Positions 9,071-20,043 are shown, counted from the stretch's first letter. The stretch: DNA of 64,000 nucleotides from Nitrospirota bacterium (GCA_011620345.1 WOZJ01000057.1:37246-101245), one strand, 5' to 3'. Numbers and translations are program-made. Notes: generated by a model not told the origin, from the letters alone.

Positions 9071-9693
9071 GGTTGGTAGAACGAACAATCTTGCTTCAGC
9101 GGGCACGGTTTGCATTTTGGGTTCTTGGCGGTGCAAAGAGATTTTCCGTGGTTGATCAAAAGGAGTGAAAAGCGGGCGCGCTCTTCTTCGGGCACCATTG
9201 CTTCGAGCTCGCGCTCGATCCGTTCGGGGTCTTTGGCCGTTGTAAGCCCAAGCCGTGTTGCCACCCGCTCAAAATGGCGGTCGACCACGATGCCCGGCAA
9301 GCCAAATGCCCCTACGCGCACCACGTTGGCCGTTTTTCGCCCGACCCCACGGAGGGTCACTAGCGCCTCGAGCGCTTCCGGGACTTGCCCGTGGAACCGT
9401 TCAACGAGGTCACTCGATGCCTCTTTGATGGCTCTAGCTTTGCGCTTGTAGAAATTAATCTCCTTGATTTTCTCCTCGATCTCGGAAAGGTCCGCCAAGG
9501 CCAACGCGTCGGGCGTGGGGAAGCTTGTCAAGAGTTTGGGGGTGATCTCGTTGACCTTCTTGTCCGGGGCTTGGGCGGCAAGGATCGCCTTGATCAGGAG
9601 CTCGTACGGTGAGCCATGGGTAAGCTCAAGCCGAGGGTTAGGGAAAAGCTCTCTTAAAGTCTCAAGGATTCGCTGGATTCTAGAGTCCATCAT
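9055..9693 (-). CDS. nth: Endonuclease III
   Basis: HhH-GPD (LVTLRGVGRKTANVV), VDRHFERVATRLGL, C-terminal Fe-S CTAKNPKCKPCPLKQDC; start refined to MMDSRIQRIL. Confidence 0.93.
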   Translation of the reverse strand: MMDSRIQRILETLRELFPNPRLELTHGSPYELLIKAILAAQAPDKKVNEITPKLLTSFPTPDALALADLSEIEEKIKEINFYKRKARAIKEASSDLVERFHGQVPEALEALVTLRGVGRKTANVVRVGAFGLPGIVVDRHFERVATRLGLTTAKDPERIERELEAMVPEEERARFSLLLINHGKSLCTAKNPKCKPCPLKQDCSFYQPQLEL

Positions 9694-10172
9694 CCCTGGA
9701 TCGCTTGAAGGATTAGCTCGATGTGGCCATCGACCTTGACGTTGCGCCAAGCACTCCTGACAGTCCCGCTTGCATCGAGCAGGAAGCTTGAGCGGATTAT
9801 GCCCTCCGAGACCTTTCCGAAGCGTTTCTTTTCGCCGAAGGCCCCCCAGGCCCGAGCGGCCTCTTTATTCGGGTCGGATAACAAAGGGAATGGCAGGCCG
9901 TATTTTTTTTGGAAGCGCGCGTGGGATTCCACGGAGTCTGGGCTTATCCCGACCACCTGGATCTTGGACCTTGCGAATTCCTCGAAGCGATCCCTAAATG
10001 CGATTGCTTCGTTCGTACAGCCGGGCGTACCATCCTTGGGGTAGAAATACACGACCAATCCGCCGTCTCCAAAGAGGTCTTCGAGGCGAAACTCTCCTTC
10101 TTTTCCGGCTTTATCTACCCCTCTTAGCGCAAAGGTCGGCGCCTTTTGTCCGGCTACGAGGTCCATCGGCAC
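9690..10172 (-). CDS. bcp: Thioredoxin-dependent peroxiredoxin (Bcp/PrxQ)
   Basis: YFYPKDGTPGCTNEAIAFRD motif. Confidence 0.93.
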   Translation of the reverse strand: MPMDLVAGQKAPTFALRGVDKAGKEGEFRLEDLFGDGGLVVYFYPKDGTPGCTNEAIAFRDRFEEFARSKIQVVGISPDSVESHARFQKKYGLPFPLLSDPNKEAARAWGAFGEKKRFGKVSEGIIRSSFLLDASGTVRSAWRNVKVDGHIELILQAIQG

Positions 10173-10290
10173 TCCTTTTGGGCGGATTGCCCTTATTTGC
10201 GTTTTCGTTGTATGCTTACAATAGCAAACCTTTGAGTTCTAGGGAACAAGTAGCCCGGCAGGGTTAACAAAAAAGGGTACGTTAGCGCAC

Positions 10291-10956
10291 ATGATAGAAA
10301 AGAAAGCGCAGTACCGGATGGTCCGGTTTGAAACGGGCCCGTTTGGCGAAAACTGTTATGTTATCGGGTCGCAAACGACCAAAAAGGCGATTATGGTCGA
10401 CCCCGGAGACGAGATTGACAGAGTTCAACGGGCCGTAGAGCACGAAGGGTTTACGCTCGAGGCGATCCTTTTGACCCATGGCCATATCGATCACGCCGTC
10501 GGCTTGGCTGACATCAAGGAAAGAACGAAGGCGCCCGTCTATTACCACGAGCTCGAGTCCTCAATGGTTCGGGGACTTGCCATGCAAGGCCTCATGTTTG
10601 GCTTGAGGGCAAAGAACGGCCCACCGCCGGATTATGCGCTCAAGGGTGGTGAAACGCTAAATTTGATCGAGCTTGCGATAAACGTCCTGCACACCCCGGG
10701 TCATACAGCCGGCGAGGTTTGTTTTTGGGTTCCCGCGCTCAGCTGGTTGATTTCGGGGGATGTCTTGTTCCAAGGCTCGATCGGCAGGACAGACTTGCCA
10801 GGGGGCGATTACGCCACGTTGATCGGTTCCATTCAAAAAAAACTCCTTGTCTTGCCTGAAGAAACGGTAGTGTTCCCGGGCCATGGCCCCAAGACGACAA
10901 TCGGGCAAGAAAAACGCACCAACCCGTTTCTCATGGGGCTTTCGCCCGCCCCATGA
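10291..10956 (+). CDS. MBL-fold metallohydrolase (glyoxalase II-like)
   Basis: THGHIDHAVG, HTPGHTAGEVCF, SGDVLFQGSIGRTDLPGG, FPGHGPKTTIGQEKRTNPF. Confidence 0.93.
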   Translation: MIEKKAQYRMVRFETGPFGENCYVIGSQTTKKAIMVDPGDEIDRVQRAVEHEGFTLEAILLTHGHIDHAVGLADIKERTKAPVYYHELESSMVRGLAMQGLMFGLRAKNGPPPDYALKGGETLNLIELAINVLHTPGHTAGEVCFWVPALSWLISGDVLFQGSIGRTDLPGGDYATLIGSIQKKLLVLPEETVVFPGHGPKTTIGQEKRTNPFLMGLSPAP

Positions 10957-12191
10957 ACCTTCGTTTTCAAGGAAAGCGCCTGACACTCGGCATCACCGGT
11001 GGGATTGCCGCCTACAAGGTGCCCGAGCTTGTCCGGATGCTGACCAAAGAGGGGATCGGAGTGTTTCCTGTGGCTACCGTTCGGGCGCTGGAGTTCGTCA
11101 CCCCGCTCGTTTTGGAGACGCTCTCGGGCAACCCCGTCTTGTGCTCGCAAAAGCTTGAGCACGCCCAGATCGGGCATATCGAGCGCGCTCAGAGCGTGGA
11201 CGGTATCTTGGTAGCACCGGCCACGGCCAACACGCTCGCCAAGATGGCCCAGGGCATTGCCGACAACGTCCTGCTCGATGTCCTTCTTGCCTCAGACCCC
11301 AGAAGGGTGATCGTCTGCCCTGCCATGAATACCGCGATGTGGGAACATCCGGCAACCCGGCAAAACATCGAGAAGATCAAAGGGTACGGGGTCTACGTTG
11401 TAGGCCCGGACGTAGGAGAATTGGCTTGCAAGACCAACGGGGCAGGAAGGCTCGCCCCGTTGGACGAGATCCTCTATGCCGTGGAGCGCTTGCTTGCGCC
11501 AAAAGGCCTTGAGGGCCGGCGCGTGGTCGTGACGGCAGGGCCGACGAGGGAGCACGTAGACGCCGTCCGGTTTCTATCCAACCCCTCTAGCGGCAGGATG
11601 GGGATCGCGCTGGCCAAGGAATGCTGGTACAGGGGAGCGGATGTCACGCTCGTGTTGGGCCCCTCCGATCATCCCGTTCCAAAGGAAATCCGGCTTGAGC
11701 GGGTAACCTCCGCCCTGGAGATGCTCGAGGCGCTCCAAGGGCTGCTTTCCGAGGCTACGATTCTCATCATGAACGCGGCCGTCGCCGATTTTAGGCCGTC
11801 TAGGGTGGTTCCGTACAAATTCAGGAAGGCGGATATCCCTTTGACGCTGCTTTTAGAGCCAAACCCAGACATCCTCAAGACGTTGGCGGCCTCGAAGCTT
11901 CCGAACCAGCTCTTTGTGGGTTTCGCCGCGGAAACCGACGGAGAAAGAGCTATGGCAACCGCCAAGCGCAAACTGGAAGAAAAAAGCCTAGATATGATCG
12001 TTGCCAACGATGTTTCGAAGAAAACCGCCGGTTTTGGCTCGGCCTTTAATGCCGGAGTAATTCTTCTGAAAACGGGCGAGCAGAAGGTACTGGGCCACAT
12101 GTCAAAAGAAGCGATGGCAGCCCGGATCGTGGATGAAATCGTCCATTTAGCGGCCCAAACCTCTCCTTCCTCTCTTCAAGTAGGGCAATAA
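10953..12191 (+). CDS. coaBC: Bifunctional phosphopantothenoylcysteine decarboxylase / phosphopantothenate-cysteine ligase
   Basis: GITGGIAAYKVPELVR, CPAMNTAMWEHPATRQNI, VVVTAGPTREHVDAVRFLSNPSSGRMG. Confidence 0.95.
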   Translation: MNLRFQGKRLTLGITGGIAAYKVPELVRMLTKEGIGVFPVATVRALEFVTPLVLETLSGNPVLCSQKLEHAQIGHIERAQSVDGILVAPATANTLAKMAQGIADNVLLDVLLASDPRRVIVCPAMNTAMWEHPATRQNIEKIKGYGVYVVGPDVGELACKTNGAGRLAPLDEILYAVERLLAPKGLEGRRVVVTAGPTREHVDAVRFLSNPSSGRMGIALAKECWYRGADVTLVLGPSDHPVPKEIRLERVTSALEMLEALQGLLSEATILIMNAAVADFRPSRVVPYKFRKADIPLTLLLEPNPDILKTLAASKLPNQLFVGFAAETDGERAMATAKRKLEEKSLDMIVANDVSKKTAGFGSAFNAGVILLKTGEQKVLGHMSKEAMAARIVDEIVHLAAQTSPSSLQVGQ

Positions 12192-13137
12192 AAGGCCGGT
12201 TGTTTGCCTTGATTAGCTCGTAAACCTCTTGCTTTAAGGTTAGCTTCAAGCCTGGAGAGGCGATAGGGGAATCGTGGGCAATTTGACGCCGGAAGAACCG
12301 AACCAGCTTTAGATTCTCGACCCCTGTAGGGTCCAGGAGGAACAAGGGGGAAGAGGCCGGGTCGCTCAGCATGCCACGAACCAGGATGTAGGAAGCTTCG
12401 AGCACCTCTTTGAGTTCCTCTTCCGTAAAGAAAGCGGGATGACGCCCGGACAGTCGCTGCAAGCGCGCATCCAGCTTTCCTGCTTGCCTGAGGGCCAAAA
12501 GGCGGCGGAAGAAAAACTTGTTCGTGCGGAACGAGAAGACGACCGGTGTAACCGTTTCTGTAAGCAAAAGGTCTAGGTCTTTGTCTTTGAGCGTCTCGTG
12601 CAGGCTTTCCAGTAGATAAGAGAGATTCGAGAATCGACTGTCCAGCATGAACTCGGCCAGAATGTGCCTGCTTAGGTAGCGTGGCGTTCCGAAGAGGATT
12701 TTTTTTGGCAAAAACAGGTTATGGGCATAGGTATCGTGCGCTAGATGGCTAAGGTACCCAAGCGCGAACGCCCGCTCTTTGGAGGAGGACGACTTGGCGA
12801 GCATTTCTTTCCCGACGCGCCAGTTATGGCAGTGTGAGTGAAAGTCGGCAAGGTTCCTGGCGATCGTGATGTCCGGCCCCAAAAGGCCGTATAGGTACGC
12901 AAGCGGCCAGGAGCCCAAGGCCTGCCCTATCCAGGCCGGAAATACTCCCTGCAAGGCGTCTTGCAGTATTGGAAGTCCGGCAGCAAGATGGGTCAGCGGG
13001 CCGAAGGCAAAGGCTTTAGACGGCATGGCAAGCACGAGCGCCACCACCAAGCCTACCAAAACGGGGAAGGCGTGAAATTCCCAACGCTTTAAGATTGCTG
13101 TATGATGGGTATAGATTACAGGTAGCATAATTTTCAT
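12046..13137 (-). CDS. Zinc-dependent phospholipase C-like protein
   Basis: GPLTHLAAGLPIL, LLGPDITIARNLADFHSHCHNW, ALGYLSHLAHDTYAHNLFLPKK (His/Asp-rich as in the Zn_dep_PLPC family); N-terminal hydrophobic segment; start uncertain. Confidence 0.65.
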   Translation of the reverse strand: MKIMLPVIYTHHTAILKRWEFHAFPVLVGLVVALVLAMPSKAFAFGPLTHLAAGLPILQDALQGVFPAWIGQALGSWPLAYLYGLLGPDITIARNLADFHSHCHNWRVGKEMLAKSSSSKERAFALGYLSHLAHDTYAHNLFLPKKILFGTPRYLSRHILAEFMLDSRFSNLSYLLESLHETLKDKDLDLLLTETVTPVVFSFRTNKFFFRRLLALRQAGKLDARLQRLSGRHPAFFTEEELKEVLEASYILVRGMLSDPASSPLFLLDPTGVENLKLVRFFRRQIAHDSPIASPGLKLTLKQEVYELIKANNRPFIALLEERKERFGPLNGRFHPRSGLPSLLLTCGPVPSARPFSEELLRH

Positions 13138-13831
13138 GATAAAACATTCAGAGTTCGCTTTGCAACTCAAGGCCGCGGCCAACGCGCTGAACAAGCGCTA
13201 CGATAGACTTTTTGTGTGGGCTAGGATGCATAGGATGGAAAACGCGAAGACTCAAAAAGAACAAAAAAGCCTAGCCCTGGAAGATTTGAGGGCCAACGAG
13301 CTTGGCGCTTGTACCCGCTGCGATTTGTGCAGGGCTCGCAGCCATATCGTGTTCGGAGAGGGGAACCCGAATGCCGACCTAATGCTGATCGGAGAAGCGC
13401 CGGGTAAGGATGAAGACAGGCAAGGAAGGCCATTCGTTGGCAGGGCGGGACAGCTTTTGGCAAGGCTTCTTGAGGAGGCCGGGTTTACCCGCGAGCAGGT
13501 ATACATTGCAAACGTGATCAAGTGCCGTCCGCCGGAGAACCGCACTCCCGAGCCCGAGGAGGTCTCGACGTGCAAGCCGTTTTTGTTGCAGCAGGTTCGA
13601 ATTATTGACCCGAAAGTCCTCGTGCTGTTAGGATCCGTCGCGACCAAGGCATTTTTCGGGTTCGAAAAGACCATTTCAAGAATGCGCGGCCAAGAGCTTG
13701 CGCATGAAGGGCGCGTCACGATCCCAACCTACCATCCCGCGTTTGCGCTCCGAAACCCTCCTAGCGTGGAAACGGTCCGTCACGACATCTTTTTAGCATG
13801 CGAATTCCTAAAGAAGGAACTGAACGCATGA
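13136..13831 (+). CDS. Uracil-DNA glycosylase, family 4 (4Fe-4S)
   Basis: CTRCDLCRARSHIVFGEGNPNADLMLIGEAPGKDEDRQGRPFVGRAGQLL, IANVIKCRPPENRTPEPEE; start may be internal. Confidence 0.93.
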   Translation: MIKHSEFALQLKAAANALNKRYDRLFVWARMHRMENAKTQKEQKSLALEDLRANELGACTRCDLCRARSHIVFGEGNPNADLMLIGEAPGKDEDRQGRPFVGRAGQLLARLLEEAGFTREQVYIANVIKCRPPENRTPEPEEVSTCKPFLLQQVRIIDPKVLVLLGSVATKAFFGFEKTISRMRGQELAHEGRVTIPTYHPAFALRNPPSVETVRHDIFLACEFLKKELNA

Positions 13832-15147
13832 GAAGGCGAGGGCATTCCCTGGCCTTTGTGTTGTTTTTTGGGTTTTTCCTGTTGGCCTCGGGTCCTCTTT
13901 TTGGAGAAACGCTCATCCTTAAGGCCAAGCTCGAGGGCGTGGTTAACCCCGTCATGGCCGAATACATCCTAGATAGCCTCGAAGAGGCCGAAAAGCAGGG
14001 TGCGGAACTCCTTTTGATCGAGATGGATACCCCAGGAGGGCTAGATAGCTCGATGCGCAGGATTATCCGTGGCATCGAAGACTCAGACCTCCCTGTAGCC
14101 GTGTATGTCGCCCCCCCAGGGGCGAGGGCCGCCTCGGCAGGGTGCATCATCGCGATTGCCTCCCATGTTCTTGCGATGGCTCCCAGCACAAATTTGGGGG
14201 CGGCGCATCCCGTTTCGCTAGGCCAGGAATTGAAAGAAGACGATCCCATGACAAAAAAGGTCGTCAACGACATGGTCGCCTACGCGACGGGGCTGGCCAA
14301 AAGGCACAACCGGAATGCCGAGTGGGTAGAAAAGGCAATCAGGCAGGCCGCTTCGATCGACGCCGAAACCGCACTAAGGCTGAACGTGTGCGATCTAATG
14401 GCGGAAAACGCCAAAGAGCTGATCGAAAAGCTTGATGGCCGCTCCGTAGAGGTCAAGGGAAAAGCTAGAACGCTAAAGACCCTCGGTTCAAGCGTTCAGG
14501 ACTTTGAGATGAGCCTAAGGCAACGTTTCTTGCTTGTCTTAAGCAACCCCAACGTCGCCTACATCCTGCTCATGTTCGGGGTTTACGGCATATTGTTCGA
14601 GCTAGCCTCGCCCGGCGCCGTCTTTCCCGGGGTGGTTGGCGTCATATGCCTGGTGTTAGGGTTTTTCGGCCTCGAGATGTTGCCCATCAGCTACGCCGGC
14701 CTAGCGCTCATCGGCCTTGGAGTCTTGCTCATGCTGCTCGAGGTCAAGGTAACGAGTTACGGGTTGTTAAGCATAGGAGGGGTTGGTTCGATGCTCCTTG
14801 GTTCGCTCATGCTGTTCAAGAGCGAGGCCGAGTACTTGCGCGTCTCGCTCAGCGTCCTTCTGCCCGTAATCTTCACGACCGCGGTATTCGTGGCCTTCGT
14901 CGTCTGGCTTGTTGCTCGCGCGCACATAAAAAAGCCCGTTACGGGGGCGCAAGGGATCGTCGGGATGAAAGGCAAGGTGATCCTCCCCCTAGGTTCGGAC
15001 AACCAAGGCCGGGTGCTCGTGCACGGCGAGATCTGGTCGACGAAGAGCGACATCGGCGACCTCAAGCCGGGCGAAGAGGTGGTCGTTACCGGCATCGAAG
15101 GGCTTTTGCTCGAGGTAAAACCTCTCCAAGAGAAAAACGAACCCTAA
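13798..15147 (+). CDS. NfeD-family membrane-bound serine protease
   Basis: ClpP-like domain ([15 protein letters not shown]) followed by TM helices and a C-terminal OB-fold NfeD domain ([11 protein letters not shown]); pairs with downstream slipin. Confidence 0.92.
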   Translation: MRIPKEGTERMRRRGHSLAFVLFFGFFLLASGPLFGETLILKAKLEGVVNPVMAEYILDSLEEAEKQGAELLLIEMDTPGGLDSSMRRIIRGIEDSDLPVAVYVAPPGARAASAGCIIAIASHVLAMAPSTNLGAAHPVSLGQELKEDDPMTKKVVNDMVAYATGLAKRHNRNAEWVEKAIRQAASIDAETALRLNVCDLMAENAKELIEKLDGRSVEVKGKARTLKTLGSSVQDFEMSLRQRFLLVLSNPNVAYILLMFGVYGILFELASPGAVFPGVVGVICLVLGFFGLEMLPISYAGLALIGLGVLLMLLEVKVTSYGLLSIGGVGSMLLGSLMLFKSEAEYLRVSLSVLLPVIFTTAVFVAFVVWLVARAHIKKPVTGAQGIVGMKGKVILPLGSDNQGRVLVHGEIWSTKSDIGDLKPGEEVVVTGIEGLLLEVKPLQEKNEP

Positions 15148-15158
15148 GGAGTCCAGCC

Positions 15159-15932
15159 ATGTACCAGCCGTTACTTGTGCCTGCTTTGATCGTTGCGGCG
15201 CTGGTCGTGTTCTTCTTAATGAACGCGATCCGGATTTTGGCCGAGTACGAAAGGGGCGTAATTTTTAGGCTCGGGCGTTACGTAGCCACCAAAGGGCCTG
15301 GGTTGATCCTGCTGATCCCCGTTGTAGACCGGATGGTCCGCGTAGACCTGCGCGTCTTGACGATGGACGTCCCCTCTCAGGATGTCATTACCAAGGACAA
15401 CGTCACCGTAAAGGTCAACGCAGTCATCTACTTCCGGGTCATGATCCCTGAAAAGGCGATCATCGAGGTGGAGAATTATCTTTACGCCACCAGCCAGCTT
15501 GCCCAGACAACGCTACGGAGCGTTTGCGGTGAGGCCGAGTTAGACGAACTCTTGGGTAAAAGAGAGAAGCTCAACATCCGTATCCAGGAGATATTGGATG
15601 CGCACACCGACCCTTGGGGCATCAAGGTGAGCAACGTCGAGATTAAGTACATCGACCTTCCCCAAGAGATGCAGCGCATGATGGCAAGGCAGGCCGAGGC
15701 TGAGCGCGAAAAGCGGGCCAAGGTCATCCATGCCGAGGGCGAATACCTGGCCGCCGAGCGCCTGACAGGAGCGGCGAAGATCATCGCCACGACCCCGTCT
15801 GCGCTCCAGCTGCGTTTTCTTCAAACGGTCACGGAGGTCGCTTCGGAAAAGACCTCCGTCATTGTCCTTCCTATCCCCCTTGAGCTGTTTCGGGGGTTTA
15901 TGACGCAGGGAAATGGAGAAACTTCGGCTTAG
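15159..15932 (+). CDS. Slipin / SPFH-domain protein
   Basis: [62 protein letters not shown]; start refined to ATG 15159. Confidence 0.93.
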   Translation: MYQPLLVPALIVAALVVFFLMNAIRILAEYERGVIFRLGRYVATKGPGLILLIPVVDRMVRVDLRVLTMDVPSQDVITKDNVTVKVNAVIYFRVMIPEKAIIEVENYLYATSQLAQTTLRSVCGEAELDELLGKREKLNIRIQEILDAHTDPWGIKVSNVEIKYIDLPQEMQRMMARQAEAEREKRAKVIHAEGEYLAAERLTGAAKIIATTPSALQLRFLQTVTEVASEKTSVIVLPIPLELFRGFMTQGNGETSA

Positions 15933-16992
15933 CTCGCTCGAATTCGGGCTGCCCGAAGAGCTGATCGCGCTGGAGCCCGCGAACCCAAGGGATGCGTGCA
16001 GGCTCTTGGTGCTAGAGCGTGCATCGGGACGTCTTCATCATGCGACGTTCCGGGACATCGAGCATTTTCTTCGGCCTACGGACGTGCTGGTCGTGAACGC
16101 CTCCATGGTGACCCCCTGTCGATTCTGGGCAAGCGCAAAAACAGGCAAGACGTTCGAAATTCTTGTTTTGGAGGAGGCCGGTCCGTCGTTCTTGGTCAGG
16201 GCGCTGCTCAACCCGGCCCGTAAGGTCAAGCTAGGCGAGCCTTTGAAGCTTGACTCCAACGTAGGGTTTACCCCGAAGGCCTCGCTTGGCGGTGGGATGT
16301 TCGAGGGCATATTCGAGGGTGCCTTAGGGCTTCTGGACTGGCGTAGCGTCGCGCAAGGCTTTGGAGTCGTGCCACTGCCGCCATACATCGCCCGCAGGCT
16401 GGAGAAAGAAAGGCTCTCAAAAACAGAGGTATGGCTTAAGGCCTACAACCCCGTGTACGCACAAACCCCTGGGTCCATAGCCGCGCCTACGGCCGGTCTT
16501 CACTTCACACCCGAGCTCCTTGAGGCGCTTTCAAAAAAAGGCGTGGAGGTGTGCAAAATCGTTCTTAATGTAGGGCTTGGCACGTTCAAGCCGTTAAAAC
16601 AGGAGTGGGTCGAGGAAAACCGACTTGAGCCCGAGGCGTTCCGCGTCGAAGGGGCCACGCTGAAAGCCCTTGCCCAAGCCAAGCGCCAAGGCCGCAGGGT
16701 CGTTGCCGTGGGAACGACGGTCGTAAGGACGCTCGAGTCGGTCGCCGCCTTCTTGTTTGACGAGGATTTCCAAGAAAGGGGGGCGAGCGGTTATACCGAC
16801 AGGTTTCTCAGGCCTGGTTACCGCTTTCAAGCGGTGGATGCGCTTATCACCAACTTTCATCTCCCGAAATCAAGCCTCTTGGCGCTTGTTGGAGCCTTCG
16901 GCGGGCTTGAGCGCATCCTCGATGCCTACAAGGAGGCCATCTTCAAGGGGTACCGCTTCTACAGCTTCGGCGATGCCATGCTGGTTGTGTAG
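15913..16992 (+). CDS. queA: S-adenosylmethionine:tRNA ribosyltransferase-isomerase
   Basis: [64 protein letters not shown]. Confidence 0.96.
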   Translation: MEKLRLSSLEFGLPEELIALEPANPRDACRLLVLERASGRLHHATFRDIEHFLRPTDVLVVNASMVTPCRFWASAKTGKTFEILVLEEAGPSFLVRALLNPARKVKLGEPLKLDSNVGFTPKASLGGGMFEGIFEGALGLLDWRSVAQGFGVVPLPPYIARRLEKERLSKTEVWLKAYNPVYAQTPGSIAAPTAGLHFTPELLEALSKKGVEVCKIVLNVGLGTFKPLKQEWVEENRLEPEAFRVEGATLKALAQAKRQGRRVVAVGTTVVRTLESVAAFLFDEDFQERGASGYTDRFLRPGYRFQAVDALITNFHLPKSSLLALVGAFGGLERILDAYKEAIFKGYRFYSFGDAMLVV

Positions 16993-16994
16993 GG

Positions 16995-18128
16995 ATGAAC
17001 GGCGCTCTTTCGTTTCGTATCGTCGCCAACGATCATGGCACGCAAGCTCGGCTAGGCGTTTTGATGGGGCGCTTCGGGGCGGTCGCCACGCCTGCGTTCA
17101 TGCCCGTCGGTACCCACGGGGCGGTGCGGGCGCTCCTGGCAGAGGACCTCGAAAAGCTTGGCTTTGGGATGATTCTGGCCAACGCCTTGCATGTGTACCT
17201 AAGGCCTGGCGTGGAGCTAGTTGAGCGCTTCGGCGGGCTCAAGCGCTTTATGGGCTATCAAGGGGGAATTTTGACCGACTCGGGCGGATACCAGGTGTTT
17301 TCTTTGAGCCCATTCGTGAAGGTTTTCGACGACGGCGTGCTTTTCCGGTCTCCGCTGGACGGGGCGATGCATCGGCTTTCCCCAAAAGACGTCGTTGTAA
17401 TCCAAGAAAAGATTGGAAGTGATATCCACATGCCGCTCGATCAGCCTGTCGGCTATCCGGCCTCCGAGGCTCAAACAAAGGCGGCATTAGGCCGCACGCT
17501 GGACTGGCTCAAGGCCTCACTTAAGGCCAAGAACCCGGAACGGGGGGCGTTGTTCGGTATTGTCCAGGGGGGCGTCTTCCCGGAACTCAGGGTTCGGGCT
17601 TCCATAGAGGCCAGCGAACTTCCTGTTGCCGGGTTTGCTCTCGGCGGATTTTCTCTTGGAGAGCCGAAGAACTTAATGTGGGAGCTCGCCTCGCGAACGA
17701 TCGAAAGCTTGGATCCGGCCAGGCCCCGCTACCTTATGGGCGTTGGGACCCCCGCCGACCTGCTCGAAGGGGTGCGGCTTGGGGTGGACATGTTCGATTG
17801 TATCCTTCCTACCAGGCTGGCGAGGCACGGGCAACTCTACACCTCCAAGGGTTCCGTTCGCTTAAAGAACGCCCTCTCTCGAAGCAATGAAGAGCCGATA
17901 GACCCCTTATGCGATTGCTACGCATGCAAGACGTTTTCGCTCGGATACCTTGCTCATCTGTACCGCATCGGGGACCCATCGGTCCTTCGGCTTAACACGC
18001 TACACAATTTGCGCTACTATGGTAAACTCCTTGAGGAAGCGAGACATGCGATCGGCTCAGGGAGGTATGACCAGTGGGTTGCAGCGAAACTTTCGCGGTT
18101 GAGTTCTGAAAGGGAGGGAAATGGCTAG
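16995..18128 (+). CDS. tgt: tRNA-guanine transglycosylase
   Basis: TPAFMPVGTHGAVRAL, LTDSGGYQVFSL, GVDMFDCILPTRLARHGQLYT, CDCYAC zinc ligands. Confidence 0.96.
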   Translation: MNGALSFRIVANDHGTQARLGVLMGRFGAVATPAFMPVGTHGAVRALLAEDLEKLGFGMILANALHVYLRPGVELVERFGGLKRFMGYQGGILTDSGGYQVFSLSPFVKVFDDGVLFRSPLDGAMHRLSPKDVVVIQEKIGSDIHMPLDQPVGYPASEAQTKAALGRTLDWLKASLKAKNPERGALFGIVQGGVFPELRVRASIEASELPVAGFALGGFSLGEPKNLMWELASRTIESLDPARPRYLMGVGTPADLLEGVRLGVDMFDCILPTRLARHGQLYTSKGSVRLKNALSRSNEEPIDPLCDCYACKTFSLGYLAHLYRIGDPSVLRLNTLHNLRYYGKLLEEARHAIGSGRYDQWVAAKLSRLSSEREGNG

Positions 18129-18462
18129 CATTGCGTTTGCCCAGCAAGGCGGGGTACCTGCGGGAATCGGGAGTCTTTTAGGGCCGTTGGTGCCGATTCT
18201 TTTATTGTTCCTCATCTTCTACGTGCTGCTTATTCGCCCCCAGCAAAAAAAGGTGCGCGAGCTTCAGGTGATGCTCCAGGGCCTAAAACGGGACGACGTT
18301 GTCCTGACGAGTGGGGGCTTGCTAGGCAAAATCATCGGCCTTACGGATCAGTATGTCACGCTAGAAATCGCCGAGAAGGTTCGGGTGAAGGTGGCAAGAA
18401 ACGCGATTGCCCGCGTTGTTGAGGAGCCATTCAAAGGGCTCCAGGGCCCGAGCCCCTCTTAG
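18121..18462 (+). CDS. yajC: Preprotein translocase subunit YajC
   Basis: Single TM, LIRPQQKKVRELQVMLQGLKRDDVVLTSGGLLGKI; upstream of secDF. Confidence 0.95.
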   Translation: MASIAFAQQGGVPAGIGSLLGPLVPILLLFLIFYVLLIRPQQKKVRELQVMLQGLKRDDVVLTSGGLLGKIIGLTDQYVTLEIAEKVRVKVARNAIARVVEEPFKGLQGPSPS

Positions 18463-18477
18463 GGGGCACAAAAGACC

Positions 18478-20028
18478 ATGGGTCTTCGGACAAAGGCCGG
18501 CATCGCCGTCGCTGTGCTTACGATAGGGATTCTTTTGCTTTTGCCCACGCTCCTTTCTCCCTGGGTCAAAAATTGGCCCGAACCCATCCAAAGGCGCATG
18601 CTCAAGCTTGGCCTTGACCTCAAAGGAGGCATCCACCTTGTGTTTGAAATTGACAAGGCCAAGCATGAAGAGACGCTTGCATACCGGCTTCTTGCCCAGC
18701 TAAAGTCTGCCGTCCGTGAGGGTGGGCACGACTTTTTGGATGCCCAAGTCCACGAAGGCACGATTCGCATGACCCTGCTGGATGATCAGACGGCAAACGA
18801 TGTGACAGCCAAGCTTCTTGGCCAGTTTCCAGAGCTTCGGCTGCTGGAAACCCGCCGTAACGAGCTTGTCTTGAAAATGAACGACGCCTACGTGGAGCGG
18901 ATGCTCAAAGAGGCGTCCGGAAGGGCGGTGGAGATCATTCGGAACCGGGTGGACCAGTTTGGCGTGGCCGAGCCCGACGTGCGCCAAGAGGCCAGCGGAC
19001 GCATCCTGGTGCAGCTCCCTGGGCTAGAGGACCCGAGCAGGGCAATCGCTCTGATCGGAAGAACGGCTCTTCTCGAGTTTCGGCTTGCCGCAGACGAAGT
19101 CTCTCCGGAAGAGGCCCAGAGCCTTCCAGAGTATCAGGTGATGTACGAGGTTCGCGATGGGGAGCGGGTGCCCTACGTCCTTGAGCGCCAGCCCCTGCTT
19201 ACGGGCGATATGCTCAAAGACGCGACTGTAGGGTTTGACCAAACGGGTGTGCCCGTGGTCAACATTGCCTTCAACGCCCAAGGCGCCCGCATTTTTGCCG
19301 AAGTAACGGCGGCCAACGTAGAAAAAAGGCTTGCCATCGTGCTCGACAACGCCATCTATTCCGCCCCTGTGATCCGCGAACCGATTCGTGGGGGAAGGGC
19401 GCAAATCTCCGGCAGCTTTACTACAAAAGATGCGCACGATTTGGCGATTGTGCTCAGGGCGGGCGCGTTGCCAGCGCCCGTGAAGCTTATCGAACAGACG
19501 TCCGTAGGCCCGTCCTTGGGCAAAGAGGCGATCCTTCGGGGCGCTCTCTCGCTCGCCGTAGGGTTCTTCCTAGTGGTCGCCTTCATGGCGGGCTACTACA
19601 GAAGATCAGGCCTGATCGCCGACCTTTGCGTGCTCTCCAACATCGTGCTCGTGCTCTCGGCCCTGGCGCTTTTTGGGGCTACGCTCACGTTGCCCGGCAT
19701 CGCGGGGATTGTGCTCACGGTCGGCATGGCCGTAGACGCCAACGTGCTTATCATCGAGCGTATCCGAGAAGAACTCCGGGGCGGCCTGCCTCTGGCCAAG
19801 AGCATCGAAGAGGGGTTCCGAAGGGCCTTTTTGACGATTATCGATACGCACGTCACAACGCTCGTCTCGGCCGTTATTCTCTATTTCATGGGAACGGGCC
19901 CAATCAAGGGGTTTGCCGTAACGCTCTTCATCGGGTTGGCCGCGAGCCTCTTTACGGCCGTATTCATGGCAAAGCTTATAATGGATAGCCTCTTGGCGCG
20001 CAGAAAAGACGCCTGGCTCTCGTTTTAG
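18478..20028 (+). CDS. secD: Protein translocase subunit SecD
   Basis: LGLDLKGGIHLVFEID, P1 domain, six C-terminal TM helices, GMAVDANVLIIERIREEL. Confidence 0.96.
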   Translation: MGLRTKAGIAVAVLTIGILLLLPTLLSPWVKNWPEPIQRRMLKLGLDLKGGIHLVFEIDKAKHEETLAYRLLAQLKSAVREGGHDFLDAQVHEGTIRMTLLDDQTANDVTAKLLGQFPELRLLETRRNELVLKMNDAYVERMLKEASGRAVEIIRNRVDQFGVAEPDVRQEASGRILVQLPGLEDPSRAIALIGRTALLEFRLAADEVSPEEAQSLPEYQVMYEVRDGERVPYVLERQPLLTGDMLKDATVGFDQTGVPVVNIAFNAQGARIFAEVTAANVEKRLAIVLDNAIYSAPVIREPIRGGRAQISGSFTTKDAHDLAIVLRAGALPAPVKLIEQTSVGPSLGKEAILRGALSLAVGFFLVVAFMAGYYRRSGLIADLCVLSNIVLVLSALALFGATLTLPGIAGIVLTVGMAVDANVLIIERIREELRGGLPLAKSIEEGFRRAFLTIIDTHVTTLVSAVILYFMGTGPIKGFAVTLFIGLAASLFTAVFMAKLIMDSLLARRKDAWLSF

Positions 20029-20043
20029 GTTTAGGAAAGGGGC

